In this document: in pieces, positions 1 through 6,778 of the stretch
How positions within the stretch are numbered: the first letter of the stretch is position 1
Layout: every line of letters starts with the position of its first letter
Translations under genes and position numbers: made by a program
Notes under the pieces: model-generated
Database searches by the model: none
What the model was told of the DNA's origin: nothing
The model's input: only the letters and a program-made list of their open reading frames with translations
From: Rhodobacteraceae bacterium UBA6141
GTDB lineage: Bacteria; Pseudomonadota; Alphaproteobacteria; Rhodobacterales; Rhodobacteraceae
Length of the DNA stretch: 23,115 nt
Assembly: GCA_002423245.1 (NCBI GenBank)
Contig: DIVD01000032.1
Coordinates: forward strand, 3,588-26,702
Reading direction: 5' to 3'

Positions 1-41
1 GCCCGAAACCCGCCTTGCGCCCGAAGCCGGCCTTGCGCGCC

Positions 42-1436
42 TCACGCCGCCGGGCGGCTGATCGTCACGAGGTTGCGGCCCTCGGCCTTGCTGTCCAGAA
101 GCGCGTGGTCGGCGCGGCCCATCAACTCGTCCAGATGCGCACCGGCCGAGCGGGGGCCGCCGCCGATGGCAAGGCCGATCGACACCGTCACCGGCACCGC
201 GCCCTGGCCGTTCGGCAGCACCACGGCGCGTTCCTCGATCACCCGGCGAAGCCGTTCGGCGGCGTGGCGACCGGCCTCCAGCCGGGTGTCGGGCATCGCC
301 ACCAGAAACTCCTCGCCCCCCAGCCGCGCCACCAGATCGACGGCGCGCAGGTTCGAGCGCAACCGCTCGGCGACCTCGACCAGCACCGCATCGCCGGCGG
401 CATGGCCCCAGCCGTCATTCACCAGCTTGAAGCGGTCGAGATCCAGCAGCATCAGCGCGAAACGCCGCCCCGTCTGGCGGGCGCGCTCGGCGATGCGCGC
501 CAGATGCGGCAGCGCGTAGCGGCGGTTGTAAAGCCCGGTCAGCGGGTCGATCACCGCCATCCGCAGCCCGTCGGCGACCTGGGCGCGCAGCCGGTCGGCC
601 TGCCGCTTGCGGCGGATCTGGCCGCGCAGGCGCAGCGCGATCTCTGCCGGGCAGGCGGTGGCCGCAATCACGTCCGAGGCGCCAAGATCCAGCGCCATCG
701 CCGCGGTTTCGGGGGCCTGAGGCGGCAGCGCGATGCAGATCGCGGCATGGCGGGTGCCGCCGCGCGAGCGCAGTTCCGACATCAGCCGCAACCCCTCGCC
801 CGGCTGGGCAAGGTCGGCGGCGAGCAAGAAGAGGTCCGGCGCGGGCTGGCCGGCGGCGGGCAGGGTTTCGGCCAGCACATCCTCGCGGTCCAGCACCAGC
901 AGCCGGTCGGGCATGTGTGGGGCCAGATCGCGCTTCCAGGCCAGCGCCGTTTCGCGCCGCGCGGCGACGAGTGCGATGGTGCCGGGCGCGTCGAACCCCT
1001 CTGCCATCTCGGCAAAGCCAAGCTCGCGGCTGGTACTGTCGCGCAGGCGCAGCTCTTCCTCGGTCTCGCGGGCGCGCAGCAGGCTGCGCAGGCGGGCCAG
1101 CAGCACCACCTCGTCCAGCGGCTTCGACAGGAACTCCTCGGCCCCCGCCTCCAGTGCCTGCAGTTTGCTGGCCGGATCGCGGAAGGCGCTGACCATCACC
1201 ACGGGGATCTCCCGCGTCAGCGGATCGGCCTTCAGCGCGGTGCAGACGGCGATGCCGTCCACGTCGGGCAGTTGCACGTCGAGCAAGATCAGGTCGGGCC
1301 GCGCGCTCCGGGCAAGGCGCAGCGCCTCGGTGCCGTTGGCGGCCTGCAGCGTGTCATAGCAGGCCGAGGCGAGCTTCACCTTCAGCACGATTCGATTCGT
1401 CGCGACGTCATCCACGATCAGGATCTTGCCTGCCAT
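42..1436 (-). CDS. pleD: PleD-type response regulator diguanylate cyclase (REC-REC-GGDEF)
   Basis: This 464-residue cytoplasmic protein should make the second messenger c-di-GMP from two GTP. The first receiver domain (about residues 3-120) has the acidic pair D9/D10, phospho-acceptor D53 in LILLDVQLPD and a conserved lysine in LSKPLD. A second receiver-like domain (about 150-275) lacks the usual phospho-acceptor motif and looks like the adaptor REC of PleD. The C-terminal cyclase domain has GGEEF at 373-377. RAVD at 364-367 sits exactly five residues before it, which matches the RxxD inhibitory site for product feedback. Length agrees with Caulobacter PleD (about 454 aa). The frame stays open upstream to 1841, but the ATG at 1436 begins the receiver fold (MAGKILIVDD), so it was chosen. 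The gene is divergent from the DUF3572 gene, a pairing I recall from related genomes. Phosphorylation of D53 probably controls dimerisation. The family is certain; the role in cell cycle or motility is inferred. Confidence 0.93.
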   Translation of the reverse strand: MAGKILIVDDVATNRIVLKVKLASACYDTLQAANGTEALRLARSARPDLILLDVQLPDVDGIAVCTALKADPLTREIPVVMVSAFRDPASKLQALEAGAEEFLSKPLDEVVLLARLRSLLRARETEEELRLRDSTSRELGFAEMAEGFDAPGTIALVAARRETALAWKRDLAPHMPDRLLVLDREDVLAETLPAAGQPAPDLFLLAADLAQPGEGLRLMSELRSRGGTRHAAICIALPPQAPETAAMALDLGASDVIAATACPAEIALRLRGQIRRKRQADRLRAQVADGLRMAVIDPLTGLYNRRYALPHLARIAERARQTGRRFALMLLDLDRFKLVNDGWGHAAGDAVLVEVAERLRSNLRAVDLVARLGGEEFLVAMPDTRLEAGRHAAERLRRVIEERAVVLPNGQGAVPVTVSIGLAIGGGPRSAGAHLDELMGRADHALLDSKAEGRNLVTISRPAA

Positions 1437-1550
1437 CGCAGTCTCCGCTTTCCTGCGCCTCGATAAATCCATACTTCGTTTGCAAAGGTTAAGATTTCCT
1501 TTCCGGGGGCGGTGTGGCCGGCAGGGGACCTTGTGAAAGGCGGTCACGAG

Positions 1551-1850
1551 ATGGAGAGCAAGGCGCATTCGGCAGCGCAGGCGCGGGCGGAAACCGTGGC
1601 GGTTCAGGCGCTTGGCTGGCTTGCCGCCGATCCCGAACTGTTCGGCAGCTTCCTTGGCGCCACCGGCGCGGGGGTGGACGAGGTGCGGGCGCGGGCGGCG
1701 GAGCCGGACTTCCTGGGCTCCGTGCTGGATTTCCTGCTGATGGAGGATGGCTGGATCACCGGCTTCTGCGATGCCGCCGGCCTGCCCTACGATGCGCCGA
1801 TGCGCGCCCGCGCCGCACTGCCGGGCGGCGATGCGATGCACTGGACCTGA
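1551..1850 (+). CDS. DUF3572 family protein
   Basis: This small acidic, mostly alpha-helical protein of 99 residues has no signal peptide or membrane segment. It resembles the DUF3572 family of Alphaproteobacteria, with the family-like block ALGWLAADPELFGSFLGATG near the N-terminus, then a helix ending VLDFLLMEDGWITGFC and the segment LPYDAPMRARAALPGGD. The ATG at 1551 follows a GAAAGG element at suitable distance. An in-frame ATG at 1512 would add 13 residues that look unlike family sequence. The gene is divergent from the diguanylate cyclase, with about 114 bp between the starts. Its biochemical function is unknown, and I see no catalytic motif. The neighbourhood suggests a link to c-di-GMP or cell-cycle control, but only by guilt by association. 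Confidence 0.8.
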   Translation: MESKAHSAAQARAETVAVQALGWLAADPELFGSFLGATGAGVDEVRARAAEPDFLGSVLDFLLMEDGWITGFCDAAGLPYDAPMRARAALPGGDAMHWT

Positions 1851-1971
1851 CGGCCGCAGCGCGCGGCATCACCCGCGGCCGCAAGCCGGCGGCAGGACGC
1901 CGGCCACGGTCCCCCGGCGTTGCAATCGCGGCGCGGATCGGCCAGTCTCTCCCTCGGGAGAAGGAAACCTC

Positions 1972-2700
1972 ATGGCCGAGATCCGGGCGATCATCTTCGA
2001 CAAGGACGGAACCTTGTTCGATTTCGAGGCGACCTGGGGCGCCTGGGCGCGCAGCCTCATGCTGGACCTGGCGGCGGGTGACACGGGCCGCGCCGAGACC
2101 CTGGGCGAGGCGATCGGCTTCGACATGGCGCGTGGCCGGTTCGATCCGGCCAGCCCGGTGATCGCCGGAACCCCGGGCGAGATCGCGCAGGCGTTGCTGC
2201 CGCATGTGCCGGGGGCAAGCCCGCTGACGCTGGTGGCGCGGATGAACGCGCTTGCCGCCGTCGCGCCGCAGGCCGAGGCGGTGCCGCTGGCGCCGCTGCT
2301 GGCCGCGCTGCGCGGGCACGGGCTGCGGCTCGGCCTTGCGACCAACGATGCCGAGGGGCCGGCACGCGCGCATCTGGAAGGCGCGGGCGTGCTGGAGATG
2401 TTCGATTTCGTCGCCGGCTTCGACAGCGGGCATGGCGCCAAGCCGGCGCCGGGGCAGCTTCTGGCCTTTGCCGATGCGATGGGCCTCGCGCCCGCCGAGG
2501 TGGCGATGGTCGGGGACAGCCGGCACGACCTGCACGCGGCGCGCGCGGCGCGGATGACGGCGATTGCGGTGCTGTCGGGTCTTGCCGGCGCGGCCGAACT
2601 GCAGCCCTTCGCCGACGCGGTGCTGCCCGACATCGGCCATCTGCCCGGCTGGCTTGCCGCGCGGGGCGGCTCCGCGCGGGTCGCGGAAAGCGCGGCCTGA
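1972..2700 (+). CDS. HAD-family hydrolase, phosphoglycolate phosphatase-like
   Basis: The 242-residue product is a cytoplasmic haloacid-dehalogenase-fold phosphatase. Motif I is IIFDKDGTLF, with nucleophile D10 and acid/base D12. Motif II is the threonine in LATND (T124). Motif III is the lysine of GAKPAP (K157). Motif IV is VGDSRHD (D182, D186), which binds Mg2+. A helical C1-type cap fits residues 15-95. This is the layout of Gph and related phosphatases, but the true substrate cannot be read from sequence. The ATG at 1972 has a strong GGAGAAGGAA ribosome-binding site. Part of that site (1957-1961) can pair with 1948-1952 in a 5-bp hairpin with a CTCG loop, so initiation might be partly masked. 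Two GC-rich hairpins (around 1851-1880 and 1885-1904) separate it from the DUF3572 gene, so co-transcription is uncertain. The 3' end faces pgeF. Confidence 0.88.
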   Translation: MAEIRAIIFDKDGTLFDFEATWGAWARSLMLDLAAGDTGRAETLGEAIGFDMARGRFDPASPVIAGTPGEIAQALLPHVPGASPLTLVARMNALAAVAPQAEAVPLAPLLAALRGHGLRLGLATNDAEGPARAHLEGAGVLEMFDFVAGFDSGHGAKPAPGQLLAFADAMGLAPAEVAMVGDSRHDLHAARAARMTAIAVLSGLAGAAELQPFADAVLPDIGHLPGWLAARGGSARVAESAA

Positions 2701-2719
2701 GGGCTGCCCGCCGCCACGC

Positions 2720-2756
2720 CGCCGTGAAAACGGCGCTGCCGTGTCCTGCCGGCAGC
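2720..2756. terminator. Paired hairpins between converging genes
   Basis: The 133-bp gap between the HAD gene and pgeF holds two adjacent stem-loops. One is CGCCGT-GAAA-ACGGCG (2720-2735), a perfect 6-bp stem with a GNRA loop. The other is GCTGCCG with CGGCAGC (2735-2756), a 7-bp stem. Neither is followed by a T-run on either strand, so a role as an end-of-transcript structure is plausible but a classical intrinsic terminator is not shown. Confidence 0.3.
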
Positions 2757-2833
2757 AGCAAGGGGGCCGGTCATGGCCCGGCAAGTCGCGCAAGACGATG
2801 GCGCAAACGCGCGGGGCGCCGCGCCGGCCCGCC

Positions 2834-3589
2834 TCAGAGCCGGATGGCAGAGATCAGCCGGCCGTAATCGGCCTCGCCCGCATGGACGGACCGGCGGTAG
2901 GAGTAGAAGCGCGATGGGTCGGAATAGGTGCAATGGCGCGTCCATTCCGCCTCTGCCACGCCCGCCTCGCGCAGGCGGTGCAGCGAATAGCCGGGCAGGT
3001 CGAACAGCATCCGCTCGCCGGTGCCGCCCGCGAAGAAGCGGATGTTCTCCTCATCCTCGGCCAGAAACGTGTCCAGGAACTCGGGGCCGACCTCATAGGC
3101 GCGCTGGCTGATGGTCGGGCCGATGACGGCGGCCATCCGCCCGCGCCGGGCGCCGAGCGCCTCCATGGCGTCCAGCGTCGCTTCGAGAATGCCGCCAAGC
3201 GCGCCGCGCCAGCCGGCATGGGCGGCGCCGATCACCCCCGCCCCGGCATCGGCGAACAGCACCGGCTGGCAATCGGCGGTCAGCACGCAAAGCGCCAGCC
3301 CCGGCACCGCCGTCACCAGCGCATCGGCGCGCTGCGCCACGGCGAGCGGCCCCGTCACCGTCACCACATCGGCGGAATGGACCTGATGCACGCCCACCAG
3401 CTGCGCCGGCCCGACCCGCATCGCAGCGGCGACGCGCGCGCGGTTCACCGCCACCGCCTCGGCCAGATCGGACGAGCCATGCCCGCAGTTCAGCCCGGAA
3501 AAGATGCCCGACGAGGCGCCGCCCCTGCGGGTGAAAAAGCCGTGGCGCAGGTCGCCAAGCGCGGGGGCGGTCAAAATCTCAAGGGTCAT
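2834..3589 (-). CDS. pgeF: Peptidoglycan editing factor PgeF (YfiH/laccase-domain family)
   Basis: The protein has 251 residues, the usual length for the multicopper-oxidase-like DUF152 family (YfiH/YlmD). Known members remove or prevent mis-incorporated amino acids in peptidoglycan precursors and have purine nucleoside or polyphenol oxidase activity in vitro. The expected metal ligands are visible: H71 in HQVHSADVV, C107 in LTADCQPVLFAD and H124 in GAAHAGWRG. The early block HGFFTRRGGASSGIFSGLN is also typical. There is no signal peptide, so it acts in the cytoplasm. The ATG at 3589 lies only 4 bp after the stop of the methyltransferase gene, so it is the last gene of a tight lgt-midA-pgeF operon. 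Having a cell-wall editing enzyme co-transcribed with lipoprotein maturation suggests coordinated envelope synthesis, which is an inference. The family call is secure; which activity matters in vivo is not known from sequence. Confidence 0.92.
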   Translation of the reverse strand: MTLEILTAPALGDLRHGFFTRRGGASSGIFSGLNCGHGSSDLAEAVAVNRARVAAAMRVGPAQLVGVHQVHSADVVTVTGPLAVAQRADALVTAVPGLALCVLTADCQPVLFADAGAGVIGAAHAGWRGALGGILEATLDAMEALGARRGRMAAVIGPTISQRAYEVGPEFLDTFLAEDEENIRFFAGGTGERMLFDLPGYSLHRLREAGVAEAEWTRHCTYSDPSRFYSYRRSVHAGEADYGRLISAIRL

Positions 3590-3593
3590 GTGA

Positions 3594-4673
3594 TCAGGGC
3601 GAAGGCTCGAAACCGGGAGGTGGCGAAAACGGGCGCGGGTGGATGGCCATTGCCTTGAACACCCTTCCCATTTCGCCCGGAAGCGTCAAGCGGCGATACG
3701 CAGCAAGATGGCTTTCCAGCGCGGCACCGCCGAGCCCCCGCGCCAGCCGCTCGGCCCGCGCGTCGATGCCCAGCCGGCCCAGCAGCAGCCCCTGCGGCAC
3801 CATCGGGCTGGCGGCGGCGCCCGCGCCGCGCGCGGCAGCGGCCAGGGGCTCGAACTCGACATGGGCGGTCAGGTCCGCCTCGCCGGGCTCTGCAAACGGG
3901 TCCGTCACCGCGTGGCCCTTCACCGCCTGGAAGGTATCGCCCAGACTGCGCCAGCCGCCGTAATCGACGATCAGCGCCGCGCCGCCGTGGCGGGCGATGC
4001 GCCCGGCTATGGCCGCGGCGATGGCGGGGGCGGCGGGGCGGATCTCGACCACATCGCCCTGCCGCGTGTCGGCCAGCCGATGCGCAAGCGCCGCCAGCGG
4101 GGCAGGGGCCGCAAGGCCCGGCTGCAAGCTGCGCGCGGCCGAGAGCCCCACCACCCGCTCGCACCAGCCGTCCCCGGCGCGCACGAACTGACGGATCGGC
4201 AGCGCATCGAAGAACTCGTTCGCCAGCAGGAACAGCGGCGCCTCGGGCAGGGTCTCGATGTGATCGTGCCAGGTCACGTCAACGCCCGCCAGCGTCTCGC
4301 GCTGACGGGCGCGCAGGGCGGGGGACGCCTCCACCAGATGCACGCGGGCGGCACCGGCCATCCCCGGCACGGCGCGGATCGTGCGCAGCACATCGGCCAT
4401 CAGCGTGCCGCGCCCGGGGCCGATTTCCGCCAGCACGAAGGGCGCGGGCGCCCCCTGATCGAGCCATGCCTGCCCCAGCGAAAGCCCCAGCAGCTCGCCG
4501 AACATCTGGCTGATCTCGGGCGCGGTGGTGAAATCGCCGCGCCGCCCGAGCGGATCGCGGGTGGCGTAATAGCCGTGATCGGGGTGCAGCAGGCAATCGG
4601 CCATGTAATCGGCCAGGGTGATCGGCCCGCCCGCCGCGATCCGCCGGACCAGAAGTTCCGCGAGAGGAGTCAT
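3594..4673 (-). CDS. Class I SAM-dependent methyltransferase, MidA/NDUFAF7 family
   Basis: The 359-residue protein belongs to the DUF185/MidA family. Its mitochondrial member NDUFAF7 methylates an arginine of the complex I subunit NDUFS2 during assembly. Signature blocks are LADYMADCLLHPDHGYY (20-36), GDFTTAPEISQMFGELLG (46-63) and the SAM-binding loop LAEIGPGRGTLMADVLR (81-97, glycines at 85, 87 and 89). LLANEFFDALPIRQF follows, with the asparagine-glutamate typical of the family. No signal peptide or membrane segment is present. It lies between lgt and pgeF, 10 bp after lgt, so it depends on lgt transcription. The order lgt-midA-pgeF is one I recall as recurrent in Rhodobacteraceae. The substrate is inferred from the eukaryotic relative, and a bacterial complex I subunit (NuoD) would be the natural candidate. 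Confidence in the family is high; in the substrate it is moderate. Confidence 0.88.
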   Translation of the reverse strand: MTPLAELLVRRIAAGGPITLADYMADCLLHPDHGYYATRDPLGRRGDFTTAPEISQMFGELLGLSLGQAWLDQGAPAPFVLAEIGPGRGTLMADVLRTIRAVPGMAGAARVHLVEASPALRARQRETLAGVDVTWHDHIETLPEAPLFLLANEFFDALPIRQFVRAGDGWCERVVGLSAARSLQPGLAAPAPLAALAHRLADTRQGDVVEIRPAAPAIAAAIAGRIARHGGAALIVDYGGWRSLGDTFQAVKGHAVTDPFAEPGEADLTAHVEFEPLAAAARGAGAAASPMVPQGLLLGRLGIDARAERLARGLGGAALESHLAAYRRLTLPGEMGRVFKAMAIHPRPFSPPPGFEPSP

Positions 4674-4683
4674 GCGCGCGGGG

Positions 4684-5562
4684 TCACGCGGGGGCGGGGC
4701 GCCGCGCCCGCAGCACCAGCCACAGCCCCGCCGCGATCATCGGCAGCGACAGAAGCTGCCCCATCGACAGGCCCGCCCCGCCCAATTGCACCACATTGCC
4801 CATCGGATTGTCCGGGGTGATGAACTGCGCATCGGCCTGCCGGAAGAACTCCACGAAGAACCGCGCCGCGCCATAGCCCGCGAGGAACAGGCCGGTGACG
4901 CGCCCCGGCCGGCTCAGCGCCCCCGCGCGCGCCGCCGCCAGCAGCACCGCGCCCAGCACCAGCCCCTCCAGCCCCGCCTCGTAAAGCTGCGAGGGGTGGC
5001 GGGCGCAAAGGCCGTAAGCTGTGCCCTCGCAGGTCTGCGCCGCCTCGCCCGGGAAGATCACGCCCCAGGGCAGGTCGGTCGGGCGGCCCCAGAGCTCGGC
5101 ATTGATGAAATTGGCGATGCGTCCGAAGAACAGGCCAGGCGGCGTCGCAATCGCCAGCGCGTCGGCCAGTTGCAGCACCGGCACCCCGTGCCTGCGGCAG
5201 AACCACAGCGCCGCGACCACGACCCCGAGAAAGCCGCCGTGAAAGGACATCCCCCCCTGCCAGACCTTCACGATATCCAGCGGATGGGCGAGGAAATGGG
5301 CCGGCTGGTAGAACAGCACGAAGCCGAGCCGCCCGCCAAGGATCACCCCGAGCACGATCGCGGTCAGCAGATCCTCCACCCGCTCTGCCGGCATCGGCGC
5401 GCGGCCCGCCGGCCACAGCCCCGGCCGCCGCATCAGCGCCACCACGATCCGCCAGCCGGCGATCAGCCCCGCGATATAGGCCAGCGCATACCAGCGCAGC
5501 GAGAAGGCAAAGCTGCCGATGTGGATCGTGAAGATTTCCGGGGAGAGGTCGGGGAACTGCAT
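4684..5562 (-). CDS. lgt: Prolipoprotein diacylglyceryl transferase
   Basis: Lgt moves a diacylglyceryl group from phosphatidylglycerol to the lipobox cysteine of prelipoproteins, the first step of lipoprotein maturation at the inner membrane. The 292-residue protein has about seven hydrophobic segments. The conserved landmarks are WYALAYIAGLIAGW near residue 24, GGRLGFVLFYQP (76-87), the SFHGGFLG block with H108, and the Lgt signature GRIANFINAELWGRP (147-161). In that signature, R148, N151, E156 and G159 match catalytic or lipid-contact positions. The later block ARHPSQLYEA (187-196) is also typical. The ATG at 5562 is preceded by AAAGGA on the coding strand. It is first in the lgt-midA-pgeF operon and divergent from ubiK across 170 bp. 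The gene should be essential or nearly so in a Gram-negative. Nothing unusual was seen in length or residues. Confidence 0.97.
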   Translation of the reverse strand: MQFPDLSPEIFTIHIGSFAFSLRWYALAYIAGLIAGWRIVVALMRRPGLWPAGRAPMPAERVEDLLTAIVLGVILGGRLGFVLFYQPAHFLAHPLDIVKVWQGGMSFHGGFLGVVVAALWFCRRHGVPVLQLADALAIATPPGLFFGRIANFINAELWGRPTDLPWGVIFPGEAAQTCEGTAYGLCARHPSQLYEAGLEGLVLGAVLLAAARAGALSRPGRVTGLFLAGYGAARFFVEFFRQADAQFITPDNPMGNVVQLGGAGLSMGQLLSLPMIAAGLWLVLRARRPAPA

Positions 5563-5607
5563 GTCGGTCCTTTTGTGCCGCCTGCCCTGCTGCCTGCTGC
5601 GCCGAGG

Positions 5608-5636
5608 AGTTGCCCGCCCCCGCGCCCGGCTGTCAA
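5608..5636 (-). promoter_or_regulatory. Candidate sigma70-type promoter for the lgt operon
   Basis: On the minus strand TTGACA (5631-5636) is followed after 17 bp by GCAACT (5608-5613), about 45 bp before the lgt start codon. The -35 is a perfect match. The -10 is poor, as is common in GC-rich Alphaproteobacteria. No other match was seen in the spacer for this strand. Confidence 0.35.
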
Positions 5637-5678
5637 CCCGTCCGGCCCGCCGATTCCGCCCGTGCGCGGCCCCGCGGC

Positions 5679-5707
5679 TTGCCAGAGCGGCCGGCCGTGC
5701 CCATATA
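5679..5707 (+). promoter_or_regulatory. Candidate promoter for ubiK
   Basis: TTGCCA (5679-5684) and CATATA (5702-5707) are separated by 17 bp, with a start point expected near 5714 and the ubiK ATG at 5733. A GGGAGA ribosome-binding site (5721-5726) follows. CTTG with CCATAT also resembles heat-shock sigma factor promoters of Alphaproteobacteria, so the sigma factor is uncertain. Confidence 0.45.
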
Positions 5708-5732
5708 GGCGCAAATCCACGGGAGACCAGCG

Positions 5733-5984
5733 ATGCAGAGCAACAACAAGTTCTTCGACGACATGTCCAGGCTGATGACCAACGCGATGGGTGTCGCGCA
5801 GGGTGCCCGGACCGAGGCGGAAACGGCGATGAAAGGCTGGATGGACCGCTGGCTCGCCGACCGCGATTTCGTCACCCGCGAAGAGTTCGACGCGGTGCGC
5901 GCGATGGCGCAGAAGGCCCGTGAGGAGAACGAGGCGCTGTCGGCCCGGCTGGCGGTGCTGGAAGCGGCCGCGAAGCGGGACTGA
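5733..5984 (+). CDS. ubiK: UbiK/YqiC-family ubiquinone biosynthesis accessory factor
   Basis: The 83-residue protein matches the BMFP/DUF526 family, now called UbiK. In enterobacteria it supports ubiquinone synthesis by bridging the Ubi enzymes in the soluble Ubi complex. The first half is an amphipathic helix region (FFDDMSRLMTNAMGVAQGAR). The second half starts at the conserved DFVTREEFDAVRAMAQKAR and continues as a heptad-like coiled coil (EENEALSARLAVLEAAA) likely to oligomerise. Length is typical for the family. The start at 5733 has a good ribosome-binding site. Family members in Alphaproteobacteria were first described as membrane-fusogenic proteins, so a lipid-binding role is an alternative description of the same protein. 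It is transcribed divergently from lgt and is probably monocistronic. Confidence 0.88.
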   Translation: MQSNNKFFDDMSRLMTNAMGVAQGARTEAETAMKGWMDRWLADRDFVTREEFDAVRAMAQKAREENEALSARLAVLEAAAKRD

Positions 5985-6068
5985 GCCGCCCGGCAGCTCC
6001 CGCAAGCCGGCCGGCAGCCCCCGCACCTGCGCAGGATGCCTCCGCTTGGGGGTGCCTGCCATTCATCC

Positions 6069-6136
6069 ACAACATACTGCGGCTCGCGCCCAGAATCTGC
6101 TTTACACAGCGCCGCTGCGCTTGCACCATATGTTGT
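6069..6136. repeat. Inverted repeat ACAACATA / TATGTTGT upstream of the YbjN gene
   Basis: A perfect 8-bp inverted repeat has arms at 6069-6076 and 6129-6136, separated by 52 bp. It lies in the 243-bp spacer between ubiK and the YbjN gene, in a locally AT-richer patch. The right arm overlaps CCATATG. It could be a pair of operator half-sites or the base of a looped structure. No protein can be assigned, and I could not place a convincing -35/-10 pair around it. Confidence 0.3.
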
Positions 6137-6227
6137 AAGGGCAATCGGAGAACACCGCCTGTCCTTGTGAATGCACCCTGCCGCTGGGCGAGCCCTTCCG
6201 CCAACGGCACAAGGCAAGAGGCGCGGC

Positions 6228-6731
6228 ATGTCGCTTTCCGAAGATTTCCTGCTCTCCGACGATCTGCACCCGATCGACATCGTCGAGACATTGGCCGAAC
6301 ATCATGAATGGGATTTCGACCGTGTCGCCGAGGATCAGATCGCGATGTCGGTCGAAGGCCAGTGGCGCACCTATTCGCTGACCCTCGCCTGGTCGCCCCG
6401 GGACGAAACGTTGCGGCTGATCTGCACCTTCGAGATGGAGCCGCCCGCGCACCGGATGCCCGAACTTTACGAGGCGCTGAACCGCATCAACGATCAGGTC
6501 TGGTCGGGCGCCTTCAGTTATTGGGCCGAGCAGCGGCTGATGGTCTGGCGCTACGGGCTGGTGCTGGCGGGCGGGCAGATCGCGGGGCCCGAGCAGATCG
6601 ACAAGATGATCAGCACCGCGGTGATCGCCGCCGAACGCTTCTACCCCGCCTTCCAGCTTGTCGGCTGGGGCGAGCAGAGCCCCGAGGCGGCGATGAAGGT
6701 CGCCATTGCCGAGGCTTACGGGCGCGCCTAG
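6228..6731 (+). CDS. YbjN domain-containing protein
   Basis: The 167-residue acidic protein has the YbjN fold related to type III secretion chaperones. Recognisable blocks are HPIDIVETLAEHHEWDFDRV near the N-terminus, IAMSVEGQWRTYSLTLAW, and then RLICTFEMEPP and LYEALNRINDQVWSGAFSYW. It ends in a long helix that carries FYPAFQLVGWG. There is no signal peptide. The ATG at 6228 was preferred over an in-frame ATG at 6171 because AAGAGG precedes it and the extra 19 residues look like leader sequence. It lies 47 bp before proC on the same strand. I recall this YbjN-proC adjacency in many Alphaproteobacteria, and it suggests an operon. The molecular role is unknown; enterobacterial YbjN has been linked to motility and stress phenotypes, which may not transfer. 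The family call is good and the function is open. Confidence 0.85.
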   Translation: MSLSEDFLLSDDLHPIDIVETLAEHHEWDFDRVAEDQIAMSVEGQWRTYSLTLAWSPRDETLRLICTFEMEPPAHRMPELYEALNRINDQVWSGAFSYWAEQRLMVWRYGLVLAGGQIAGPEQIDKMISTAVIAAERFYPAFQLVGWGEQSPEAAMKVAIAEAYGRA

Positions 6732-6778
6732 GCTCCGGTCCCGTCAGGGGCGGGCTCGGGGGCGGTAGGGAGCGAAAG

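Noticed and set aside
1485..1495. CtrA binding site between the cyclase and DUF3572 genes
   Set aside because: Only a single GGTTAAG half-site is present; no second TTAA at the required 7-bp spacing was found.
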